Below are positions 43,228 to 51,377 of a stretch of DNA of 64,000 nucleotides, in pieces (position 1 is the first letter of the stretch; the number at the start of each line of letters is the position of its first letter). A program made the position numbers and the translations under genes. Origin of the DNA: Opitutaceae bacterium (lineage in GTDB: Bacteria > Verrucomicrobiota > Verrucomicrobiia > Opitutales > Opitutaceae). The notes under the pieces were generated by a model. That model was not told where the DNA came from and searched no databases. It saw nothing but the letters and a program-made list of their open reading frames with translations. The DNA is taken from NCBI GenBank assembly GCA_016711225.1, contig JADJTK010000019.1, forward strand, positions 62,001 to 126,000, read 5' to 3'.

Positions 43228-44558
43228 TTCCGCCAGATCAGTTGCAGCCCCGCGCCAACTCCATCTCCGGGACCGACCACCTGCTGGGTCATGTACAACT
43301 CCGCCCACCAGTCCTTGGTGACCTTGATCGTGCTCCAGTAGCGCAATTGCACTTCCTCCTCCGTGGACAGGTCCGAGGTTGAAAGAGCCCGTTGCTGGTA
43401 CCACGTGCCGTTCAGCGACGCGCCGAGGCTCACTTCATAGTTGGCGGAAAACGCGACCCCCAAGCTCCAGTTCATCGAATCCGTCCGCATCCGGTCCACT
43501 GAGTCACGACCCTTCCAATTGTGGCCATAAGAAAGGGTGCCGAAGAAGGCGACTGGGTCGGTCGTCTTGATCGCCGTCAGGCTCGGGCTCACGCCCCACG
43601 TGCCGGAGCCCAGTGCGAGTTCGTTCGCGACACCAGTCGGGGCCTGCACGGTGACGCCCGCGGTGATCTCCGGCCAAACGGCCGTCTGCGCGTGCAAGCC
43701 ATAGCGAAGGGAGCCGCGCACGTCGCCGAGTCCGGCGCGATCGGTGCTGATAGTCTGGTAGGTCATGGTCTGGGGGTCGTACGCGCCGTAGGAGTAGGTG
43801 CGGTAGCAGACCGGAACCGAGACGCCAGCATCCATCCCGCCGCCCAGGCCGCGGGTTACCGATACGGTTTCCTGGAAGATCCGCTGGGTTTGTTCGGTGA
43901 GCGCCTCCTTGTTGCATCCATAAAAACTGTCCGTGGAAACTTGATAGTCGCCCTTGGGCAGAATCGAACCGTATGCGCGCATGGCGACGCTGAGGGTACG
44001 GTTGTCCTCGTCACGGACTCCCTTGTTGTCAGCGTCCGAGGCCGCCTGCGCCGGAGCCGTGCCGCCAGCCCCGGGAGCTCGGGTCTCGCCGGCCCCTCCC
44101 ACGATTGCGTCATGATCGGCGATGGCGCGGCCGGGCTCGGCGAGACCTATCGAGGCAAGCGAGTGCGGGGTTGGCGAGACCAGCTGGCGGGTCGCCAGCG
44201 TCTCGCGTGCGCACCGCACCGCCACAATCTCGTCGGGCGTAAGGGTGAGCGTACCAAAGGTGGCGCTGCGCAGGGTCCACACGCCCTCGTGTACCGCGAG
44301 CATGCCGTTGAAGCGCTCACGATTGACAAATTCGACCTCGGCGCGGGCGTCGGACATTTCCCACACCAGCGAGGGATCCAGCCTCAACGAGCCCCCCGAT
44401 CTTGATCGGAAATTGACCTTGTCCGGGCCCGGCTCGAGGGCTCCGATCACTAAGGACCCGTCCCGGCACTCAATGGTGCTCTCCTGGGCGTGACCGAGGG
44501 GCAGGAGTTGGAAGGCCATCAGGGAGAGAAAGGCAAGACGATGGGGCAAACGCGGCAT
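43224..44558 (-). CDS. Outer-membrane beta-barrel transporter-like protein
   Basis: A 444-residue protein with a signal peptide (LAFLSLMAFQLLPLGHAQ). Two N-terminal repeats of the type 'DGSLVIGALEPGPDKVNFRS' are followed by a linker rich in Ala/Gly/Pro and a C-terminal barrel of alternating strands (SLRYGLHAQTAVWPEITAGV, LSYGHNWKG, AELYMTQQVVGPGDGVGAGL, LIWRK). The barrel recalls the Phenol_MetA_deg/transporter family. It is the first gene of a two-gene minus-strand unit with the C39-like peptidase. A role in exporting the peptide encoded at 42330 is an inference. Confidence 0.75.
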   Translation of the reverse strand: MPRLPHRLAFLSLMAFQLLPLGHAQESTIECRDGSLVIGALEPGPDKVNFRSRSGGSLRLDPSLVWEMSDARAEVEFVNRERFNGMLAVHEGVWTLRSATFGTLTLTPDEIVAVRCARETLATRQLVSPTPHSLASIGLAEPGRAIADHDAIVGGAGETRAPGAGGTAPAQAASDADNKGVRDEDNRTLSVAMRAYGSILPKGDYQVSTDSFYGCNKEALTEQTQRIFQETVSVTRGLGGGMDAGVSVPVCYRTYSYGAYDPQTMTYQTISTDRAGLGDVRGSLRYGLHAQTAVWPEITAGVTVQAPTGVANELALGSGTWGVSPSLTAIKTTDPVAFFGTLSYGHNWKGRDSVDRMRTDSMNWSLGVAFSANYEVSLGASLNGTWYQQRALSTSDLSTEEEVQLRYWSTIKVTKDWWAELYMTQQVVGPGDGVGAGLQLIWRK

Positions 44559-44992
44559 GTTCGGCAGGGAATGAGGGTCTCGGAGGATTTAGATACGGTC
44601 TCGCCGGGGTTACAACGCCAAGTTGTGCGCCGTATGAATATCTATGATCGCCTGCGTGTTTGACTGTTACCACGGCCTCCCACCGCGCTCCCGCAGCAAG
44701 GGCGGCCAGCGCGGCACGGCGAAGGAGGCGCGGTGTTTGGCTCGCGCCGCGGGCCCGCGATCCTCGCGCAGGGCGCAGTCGTCAGCGCCACCTGCCGGTG
44801 GTGCCGTTGGAGTCGTTGTCGAACGCGTGTCTGCATCCACTGGGCGCCGCTCATCACGCCGGAGCGGCGGTCGGTGGGCTGTTTCGGATTGGTGGCACAT
44901 CGGAGCGTGCCGCGCACGAAACGAAACGGGTAATCTGGATTGTAATACCCTGCAGCCCCGTTATCTGCGATGGTGCTTGCGGAGGATTCCCC
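44559..44992. other. Divergent intergenic region
   Basis: 434 bp without a supported gene; it lies between the barrel gene (leftwards) and the NfeD gene (rightwards) and should carry both promoters. A GGAGG at 44981-44985 is the ribosome-binding site for the NfeD gene. Confidence 0.4.
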
Positions 44993-45592
44993 ATGACGAC
45001 CTTAGCCTTCATCGAACTTTTCAACGGCTGGTGGACCGAGCTTTCCCTTGCCAAACAGTTCTTCTACGGGATCGGCCTGGTGGCCGGGCTCGTATCTCTG
45101 CTGTTGATGGTCCTTTCCCTTTTTGGGATGGATCACGACGACGCTGTCGACTCCCTCGGAGGCGCCGATGGCCATGATGGCGACGCAGGAGGGGTCTTCT
45201 CGGTAAAGACGCTCACCGGTTTCTTCCTCGGCTTTGGCTGGGCTGGCGGTTTCGCGCTCGATAGCGGGCAGGTTCTCGTCGTCGCCCTTGTCTGCGCGAT
45301 GGTCGCCGGCACCGCGATCATGGCGGTGATTGTCTTCATGTTTCGCGCCATCCTCGCCATGCGCAGCGACGGCACTGCGCGCATCGCCGACACGGTCGGG
45401 GCGGTTGGCACCGTCTACGTGACGCTCCCCGCTGCCAAGGCCTCGGGCGGACAGGTGGTGGTCAACTTTCGGGGGCGCCAGGAAACCTACCTCGCGCTCT
45501 GCAACGCCGATCGTCCCATCCCCAGTGGCGACAAGGTCAAGGTCCTCTCCGTCGTGGATGGCCGCACCGTGCTCGTCGAGCCGCTCGCCTAA
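44993..45592 (+). CDS. NfeD-like membrane protein
   Basis: A 199-residue protein. GGAGG sits 7 nt before the ATG at 44993. It has three hydrophobic segments (GIGLVAGLVSLLLMVLSLFG; VKTLTGFFLGFGWAGGFALD; VALVCAMVAGTAIMAVIVFM), an Asp/Gly-rich loop, and a C-terminal OB-fold-like beta domain (TVGAVGTVYVTLPA, GDKVKVLSVVDGRTVLVEPL). NfeD proteins accompany SPFH/flotillin proteins; the flotillin gene starts 48 nt downstream, as in the Bacillus yuaF-floT pair. A role in membrane-domain organisation is inferred from the family. Confidence 0.82.
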   Translation: MTTLAFIELFNGWWTELSLAKQFFYGIGLVAGLVSLLLMVLSLFGMDHDDAVDSLGGADGHDGDAGGVFSVKTLTGFFLGFGWAGGFALDSGQVLVVALVCAMVAGTAIMAVIVFMFRAILAMRSDGTARIADTVGAVGTVYVTLPAAKASGGQVVVNFRGRQETYLALCNADRPIPSGDKVKVLSVVDGRTVLVEPLA

Positions 45593-45640
45593 GCCCGCCC
45601 GCTTTCCCACCCCGCATTCTGTCACCGACTCCCTCCGACA

Positions 45641-47068
45641 ATGGAAATCGTCCATATCCTCCTGCTAGCGTTTGTCGTCGTCTTCTTCCTCATCGTGGCG
45701 ATGACGCTGATCTCGCGTTATCGCATGTGTCCGCCGGACCGTATCCTGGTGGTCTTCGGCAAGCTGGGCAACGGCTTGTCTTCGAAGTGCTACCACGGCG
45801 GCTCCACTTTTGTCATCCCGCTCTTCCAGAGTTACGCATACCTCGAGCTCACGCCGATCAACATCGAGATCGAGCTCAAGGGTGCCCTTTCGAGCCAGAA
45901 CATCCGCATCGACGCCCCGGCCTCCTTCACCATCGGCATCTCCACCGAGCCCGAGGTGATGCAGAACGCCGCCACGCGTCTGCTCGGTCGTTCGCTCGAC
46001 GAGGTGCAGCAACTCGCTTCCGAGATCATCATGGGCCAGATGCGCGTCGTCTTCGCCTCAATGACCATCGAGGAGATCAACAATGACCGTGAGAAGCTCA
46101 TCGCCGCCATCACCAAGGGCGTCGAGGGTGAGCTGCACAAGGTGGGCCTGCGGATGATCAACGGGAACATCCGCGACATCAAAGATCTCTCCGGCTACAT
46201 CGATGCCCTCGGCAAGGAGGCCGCCGCCAAGGCCATCAACGACGCTCAGATCAAGGTGGCCCAGGAGAACCAGCGCGGCGCCATTGGCCGTGCCGAGGCC
46301 GAACGCGACCAGGCGATCCGCGTGGCCGGCGCTCAGGCCGAGGCGCGCAAGGGCCAGAACACCGCGCAGATGGTGATTGCCCGTTCCGACGCCGATCTGG
46401 CCTCCGAGCAGGCCGAGGCCAAGCGTCGCGTCGAGGCCGCCCAGAAGGTGGCGGAGGCCCGTGCCTTGCAGGAGGGATACAAGGCGCAGCAGGAGGCCGA
46501 ATTGGCCCGCGCCGACCGTGAGAAAGCCCAGCAGCAGGCCGACCAGATCGTGAAGGCCGAGATCCAAAAGGAGCGCATGCGCATCGACTCCGAGGCTACC
46601 GCCGCCCAGGCGCGCATCATCCAGGAGGGTGAGTCGGCCGCCTACATCAGCCAGAAGAACGCCGAGGGCGAAGGTCTGCGTCGCTTGGCCGAGGGCGAGG
46701 CGGCCGGTATTCGCGCCAAACTCGTGGCCGAGGCCGAGGGCACCCAGGCCATCCTTGATGCGAAGGCCGCAGGCTTCGACAAGCTCCTCAAGGTGTCGCA
46801 CGACACCCAAGGTGCTACCCAGCTGCTCATCGCGGAAAACATCGTGCGGATTGCCGAGATCCAGGCTGGGGCGATCAAGGGACTCGCCTTCGAAAAGATC
46901 GTCGTGATGGGCGGCGGCGCCGGCGGAGCCGCCGGTCCCGGCCAGTTCGTCCAGGATCTCTACAAAGGAGTGCTTCCGATCAACGAGCTTGCCAAGAACG
47001 TGGGGCTGAACCTCCCGAGCTTCCTGGGCACTCCCACCACGGAGACCAAACCTGAGCCGAAGGCGTGA
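45641..47068 (+). CDS. floT: Flotillin-family SPFH protein
   Basis: A 475-residue protein with an N-terminal membrane segment (HILLLAFVVVFFLIVAMTLI) and an SPFH domain (about 30-190, PPDRILVVFGKLGNG, TPINIEIELKGALSSQNIRI, ASMTIEEINNDREKL). A long Ala/Glu-rich coiled coil with repeated 'AEA' follows (about 190-400), then a Gly/Pro-rich C-terminus. Flotillins oligomerise at the inner membrane and organise lipid domains. It follows the NfeD gene in the same direction. Two long hairpins lie downstream. Confidence 0.92.
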   Translation: MEIVHILLLAFVVVFFLIVAMTLISRYRMCPPDRILVVFGKLGNGLSSKCYHGGSTFVIPLFQSYAYLELTPINIEIELKGALSSQNIRIDAPASFTIGISTEPEVMQNAATRLLGRSLDEVQQLASEIIMGQMRVVFASMTIEEINNDREKLIAAITKGVEGELHKVGLRMINGNIRDIKDLSGYIDALGKEAAAKAINDAQIKVAQENQRGAIGRAEAERDQAIRVAGAQAEARKGQNTAQMVIARSDADLASEQAEAKRRVEAAQKVAEARALQEGYKAQQEAELARADREKAQQQADQIVKAEIQKERMRIDSEATAAQARIIQEGESAAYISQKNAEGEGLRRLAEGEAAGIRAKLVAEAEGTQAILDAKAAGFDKLLKVSHDTQGATQLLIAENIVRIAEIQAGAIKGLAFEKIVVMGGGAGGAAGPGQFVQDLYKGVLPINELAKNVGLNLPSFLGTPTTETKPEPKA

Positions 47069-47134
47069 GCCCGAGGTGAGTCCCTCCCGCGTGATGCCGG
47101 GCCCGAGCCGAAGCCGGTACAGGCCGCGAAGCAC

Positions 47135-47193
47135 GGAGCGATGGCCGGCGGCCATCGCTCCTGAAGCTATTCACCCGTGAGGTGAATGGCTTC
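47135..47193. repeat. Two consecutive long hairpins after the flotillin gene
   Basis: A perfect 12-bp stem (47135-47146/47150-47161, 3-nt loop) is followed one base later by a 13-bp stem with one G-T pair (47163-47175/47181-47193). No T-run follows, so these look like REP-type elements rather than a standard terminator, though they could stabilise the 3' end. Confidence 0.65.
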
Positions 47194-47374
47194 TGCAGAG
47201 GCGGACCTGGGGCTCCTCGTCTGCGGACCAGCGTCGCCGGCCGAGCACGACTTTCGATGGATTCACCTTTTGACATAGGGAGCCCTGGTTTGTCCTGTGT
47301 TGTGACAATTCTGGCGATGCGCGGAGGGTCTCGGCAGCCCCGGCGCCGTCAATTGGCAGCCTGGCGACAGGCCG

Positions 47375-47806
47375 TCAGAACTGCACGTGCTCGAGGGTGT
47401 GCTCCTTGAGAATGTCGGCCATCGTCCAGAAATGGGCGTCGCCGTGGGCGAGGCGGAAGATCTGGTAGTTCGGGTCGCTCGGTCCAGCACCGTAGCTTTT
47501 GAGAAAGGGCATGTCGGCAATCAGGCGCTCTTTCAGTCGCAGATCGTCAAGGAACTCCGCGGCGCCGCGGACGCGCAGGGTTTTGGCGGTGGGGAGGTCC
47601 CCGTGGTTGAAAAAGCAGATCTCCACCTTCGGGTTGGCCCGGATCTGGGAACACACGTCCTTGGGCCGGAAGGTCTCGAAGTAGAAGCCGGTTTCGTCGG
47701 CGAACCAGAAAAGGAAGGCGCGGACGTGGGGCTGATCGTTTTCGGCGGTGGCCAAAAAGCACACCGGATTCTTCGCGGCAAACGCGATGCAATCCTGCAA
47801 GTTCAT
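47375..47806 (-). CDS. Pyridoxamine 5'-phosphate oxidase-like (split-barrel FMN) protein
   Basis: A 143-residue protein of the PPOX/general-stress-26 type. The start NPVCFLATAENDQPHVRAFL holds the typical strand and FMN phosphate contacts; then FWFADETGFYFETFRPKDVC and NPKVEICFFNH follow, and LRVRGAAEFLDDLRLKERLI. These bind FMN or F420 or haem; the substrate is unknown. ATG at 47806 gives the normal family start; the frame is open further upstream. Confidence 0.8.
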   Translation of the reverse strand: MNLQDCIAFAAKNPVCFLATAENDQPHVRAFLFWFADETGFYFETFRPKDVCSQIRANPKVEICFFNHGDLPTAKTLRVRGAAEFLDDLRLKERLIADMPFLKSYGAGPSDPNYQIFRLAHGDAHFWTMADILKEHTLEHVQF

Positions 47807-47925
47807 ACGGCTTCTTTCGTACGGGGTGGCACGGAGCCACCATTCCCGGGGGGCGCGGGAAGATGGCACTACGGCGCCGTCGGGGAAAGGCGAAAGAAGC
47901 GGCAGCGCCCGCCCCCAATCCGGCG

Positions 47926-49789
47926 CTAACCCTGCGCGCCGACCATTCGCTCGAGCACTGCGGCCGCTTGGGTGAGCTCTTCGGCGTTGGACTTGAGCGT
48001 CTCGGCGGCGGCGGCGACGTTTTCGCTGGAGGCGGCGTTGGTCTGGGTGACCTGGTCGATCTTGTGGATCGCCACCGCGATCACTTCGAGGCCCTTTTGC
48101 TGTTCGCTGGAGGCGCGGGCGATTTCGCTCGCCTGGGTATCGGTCTGGCCGATCTGCGCGACGATCGAGTCGAACTGGGTGGCCACGCGCACGGAGTCCT
48201 CGCGGATGCGTCCCAACCCCTCGACGACGCCGCGCTGGGCCTTGGCCCCGGTGGTGGCCCCGCCCACGAGCAGGGCGGTGGTCTCGCGCGCGGCCCCGGC
48301 GGAGCGTTGGGCGAGGTTGCGCACCTCCTCGGCGACCACGGCGAAACCGGCGCCGGCCTCGCCGGCGCGGGCCGCTTCGATGGCGGCGTTGAGGGCGAGA
48401 ATGTTGGTCTGGAAGGCGATCTCGTCGATGGCTTTCAGGATGCGGGTGATAGCCCCTCCCGAGGCTTCCACCTCGGTGACGGTGCTGTTCAATGTCGACA
48501 ACAGGCCGCGGCCTCCGTCGGCGCTCTTGGCGGCGGCGTGCGCGGTATCAACGGCGAGATTGGCCGTCTCGGCGTTGCGCTTCGTGGTGGCGGTGAGCTC
48601 CTCGAGCGAGGCGCTGGTCTCCTCGAGCGAGGCGGCCTGTTCGCTGGCTCCCGTCGAGAGTTCAGCGGCCGCAGCCACGAGGGTGCGCCTCGTTGGCGAA
48701 GGAGGTGGCGCCGGCCACCAGTTTGGCGGCTGTTGTCTTCAACGGCCGGGCGATGCTCAGAGCCATGCGCCGGGTGACGTAGAGGATGAGCACGATACCC
48801 GCCAAGGTGAGCCCGGCGGTGACGTTGCGCTGTCGGGTATAGCTCGAGCGGATGTCGGTGCAGGTGGTGGTGAAATCCTGGCGCAACCATTGGACGAATT
48901 CCCCCAGGTTTTTGTCCATGAAATCGTAACTCTTCGACCACTCGTCTTGGTCGGTGAGCGGCGGAGGGGTGCCTTTGGCGAGGTTGTTGGCAAATTGGCG
49001 GATGATGGTCGCCGGGGTTTGCCACGCGGAGCGGGCATTGAAGGCGAGGAGCTTCTCCCGAGCCGCGCCTTGGCTGAGGGCGACGACTTCGTTCCATTGG
49101 CTGTCGGCCACCTCGACTCCGCTGACCATGACGAGCAGCAGGTCGTTATCGATGAGCTTGTGATCGCGGTTCCAGCATTGGATACTCCAGAAGATCTTGC
49201 GCCCTGCCTCCATACCCTGGTTGCGCAGGACGATGGTCTTGGTGAGGACCTGGAGCTTGCGGGCGACCACATCATTGGTGGTCTGGTCGATCAGCAGCGC
49301 GAGCACGCCTCCGAGCTTGCCCCGGAGGGCCTGGTAGTAGGCGGCGATCTCGGCGGACTGCGCGTCGGTGTGCCGGGAGTAAAGCAGGGCCCGGGTGGCG
49401 CTGAGACTGGCGCGGCCGGCGGCGATCTCATCGAGGATCCGGCGGATGGCAGGCGGGAGGAGGGCGGGGTCGATGCCGGCGAGCGTGCGGTCGTATTCGG
49501 CGAGGGCGGTGTCGGTGGCCTTGCGCGCGGCGTCCTGCTTTTGGCGGGCTTCGGCGAGGATGGCGGCGGGGTCGTTGGCGTGCTCGGCGCGGAACAGGTA
49601 CCAATTGTCGGCCTCCTGATCGAAGCACTTTTCGACATCGCCCATCTTCCAGACCAGGTTGGCGAAGAGATCCAGGCCTTGCATTTCGACGACTACCCGA
49701 TGGGAGCGCACGATGAGAGCGCCGGCGGGAATGACGGCGAAGACCAGGGGGACCAAGGCAAGCAGGAGCAGGCGCTGTTCGAGTTTCAT
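47926..49789 (-). CDS. Methyl-accepting chemotaxis protein, split by a frameshift
   Basis: N-terminal part (ATG at 49789): membrane helix LLLLALVPLVFAVIPAGALI, a roughly 290-residue helical sensor domain, second membrane helix GLTLAGIVLILYVTRRMALS, then a HAMP-like start. The reading frame is lost near 48650-48690 after VAGATSFANEA. The adjacent frame continues as the signalling domain, with the hairpin tip EIAFQTNILALNAAIEAARA and FAVVAEEVRNLAQRSAGAAR. One indel restores a normal receptor of about 620 residues. No che genes are in the window. Confidence 0.82.
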
Positions 49790-50130
49790 GGATGAGTCTC
49801 CCTCGGGGCGCGGCGGTGCGGGATGGGCAACGGCATGGTGGATTCATCGGCCCTTTCGGGGGGGAGTTTAGGGGGTGTTTACTCGGTTGGACACAGGCCA
49901 GCCGCGCTGGTCGTCTGTTGATGGACTTTGCTGCGGCTGAGGCCTCGCCAACCGCTCGGGACGAGCGAGGGGTGTGAACCGCCGGGGGGCGCTGGGGGGG
50001 GCGGAGGGGCCCGCGCGGCCGAGGCCGGCATGCGTGGAGTTGAATCTTCCCCGTATTGCTAAATTCCCTTGGTTCTGATCCGATTTGCACCGGGTTTCCG
50101 GACGTAACCATCTGTAACTAGGGCAAAATC
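49790..50130. other. Divergent intergenic region
   Basis: 341 bp without a supported gene, between the chemoreceptor (leftwards) and the helical periplasmic protein (rightwards). Both promoters should lie here. Confidence 0.35.
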
Positions 50131-50786
50131 ATGAAGAAATTCCTTTGGACCTTGTTGTGTGTCGGACTGCTCGTGGGAGCATCCTTGGCGCAGGCTCAGC
50201 CTCGGCACGGGGATGGCGGGGATTGGCGTGGCGGAATCCGTTCGCGGATCAGCTCGGCGCACGAACAAATCGAGCGGGGGGTGGCCCGAGGCTCGCTAAC
50301 CCGCCAGGAGTCGCACCGGCTCCGGCAGGAACTGGGCGACATCCTTGCGACGATCGATCGCATGAAGGATGACGGGCGCCTCAGCTCGCGGGAGCGGGAT
50401 CGGATCAACGAGAAACTCGACCGCCTAGATCGCGACATAGCGCGGGAAAAACACGACGATGATCGCCGCGGCGATCGCGGCTGGGATGGTGGTCGGGATG
50501 GTGGCGAGTGGCGTGGCGTGGGGGCATCCGTTCGCGGATCAGCTCCGCGCACGAAGAAATCGAGCGGGGTGTGGCCCGTGGCTCGCTGACCCGCCAAGAG
50601 TCGCACCGGCTGCGGCGGGAACTGGGCGACATCCTTGCGACGATTGATCGGATGAAGGATGACGGGCGCCTCAGCTCGCGGGAGCGGGATCGGATCAACG
50701 AGAAACTCGATCGCCTGGACCGCGATATCCGCCGGGAAAAGCGCGACGATGATCGTCGTGGCGATCGGAGACGGGACCGCGACTAG
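50131..50786 (+). CDS. Exported charged helical protein with internal tandem duplication and frameshift
   Basis: Signal peptide MKKFLWTLLCVGLLVGASLA, then a helical unit (IRSRISSAHEQIERGVARGS, LTRQESHRLRQELGDILATI, DRMKDDGRLSSRERDRINEK, LDRLDRDI). The first frame stops at 50589. The DNA unit 50236-50478 is repeated almost exactly at 50526-50768 (spacing 290 bp, not a multiple of three), so the second unit lies in a different frame, from about 50510 to the stop at 50786. Either a recent duplication broke the gene, or a two-unit protein carries one indel. Each unit resembles small periplasmic 'G-x-L-T...D-G-R-L-S' helical proteins. Confidence 0.7.
50236..50768. repeat. Tandem direct repeat, about 243 bp at 290-bp spacing
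   Basis: Copy 1 50236-50478, copy 2 50526-50768, differing at scattered positions. Both encode the same helical unit. The near identity implies a recent duplication. Confidence 0.85.
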
Positions 50787-50833
50787 TGTTCTGTACGGGA
50801 AATCCCCGCGCCGAACCGTCCACGGTATTGAAA

Positions 50834-50884
50834 AGCAACGGTCAGAGGAGGCCCAGCGCGCCCCTTCTGGCCGTTGCTCTTTTT
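50834..50884 (+). terminator. Rho-independent terminator
   Basis: A long stem (50834-50848 with 50863-50878, a few mismatches/wobbles; AGCAACGG opposite CCGTTGCT) is followed by CTTTTTGG. It lies 48 nt after the helical protein's stop. Confidence 0.75.
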
Positions 50885-51377
50885 GGGGCCCGATCTCCGG
50901 CCCCGTGCTCGCCGCTTCGCCCCTGGCCTGGGCGAGCTGGAGTTTCTCGTGGTGGTCGCCCAGGGCAGGAACGGCCCGTGGTGCTTTCAGACGATCCGGA
51001 TCCGGGAACCGAGAAACGGAACGGGCGCCGCAACCCGGCGGCGCCCGTTAGTTCGCTTAGCCAATCAACCCACTGAAATGGATCCGCCTCCACGCCTAAG
51101 GGGGAGCCCTGGAGGAGGGAAGGGCAAAGGCCTGGGGGCAGGGTTATTCACAATGCGGTGACCCTTGCTTCGGAATTTTGTTACAGATGCGATCGCGGGA
51201 AGGAGGTCCTCCCGCCTTGGTGAGCCTCCCGGCGAGCCGCGCCGGTTCCCCCATCGGCTCGGGCGGAGCCTCGCCCTCCGATTAAACGATCGCACTGAGG
51301 GGAGGGCGAAGCTCCTGGTGCGCCGGGCCAGGAGTGTCGGGACCTGTCGTGAGTCTTCCTTCTGTGGGCGCTCGGCT
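50885..51377. other. Intergenic region with two inverted repeats
   Basis: No gene supported. It has a perfect 12-bp hairpin (51020-51031/51038-51049, 6-nt loop), which may end the transcript coming leftwards from 51378. A second inverted repeat (51265-51279/51301-51315) contains the motif GGCGGAGCCTCGCCCTCC, also present near 30370. Confidence 0.45.
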
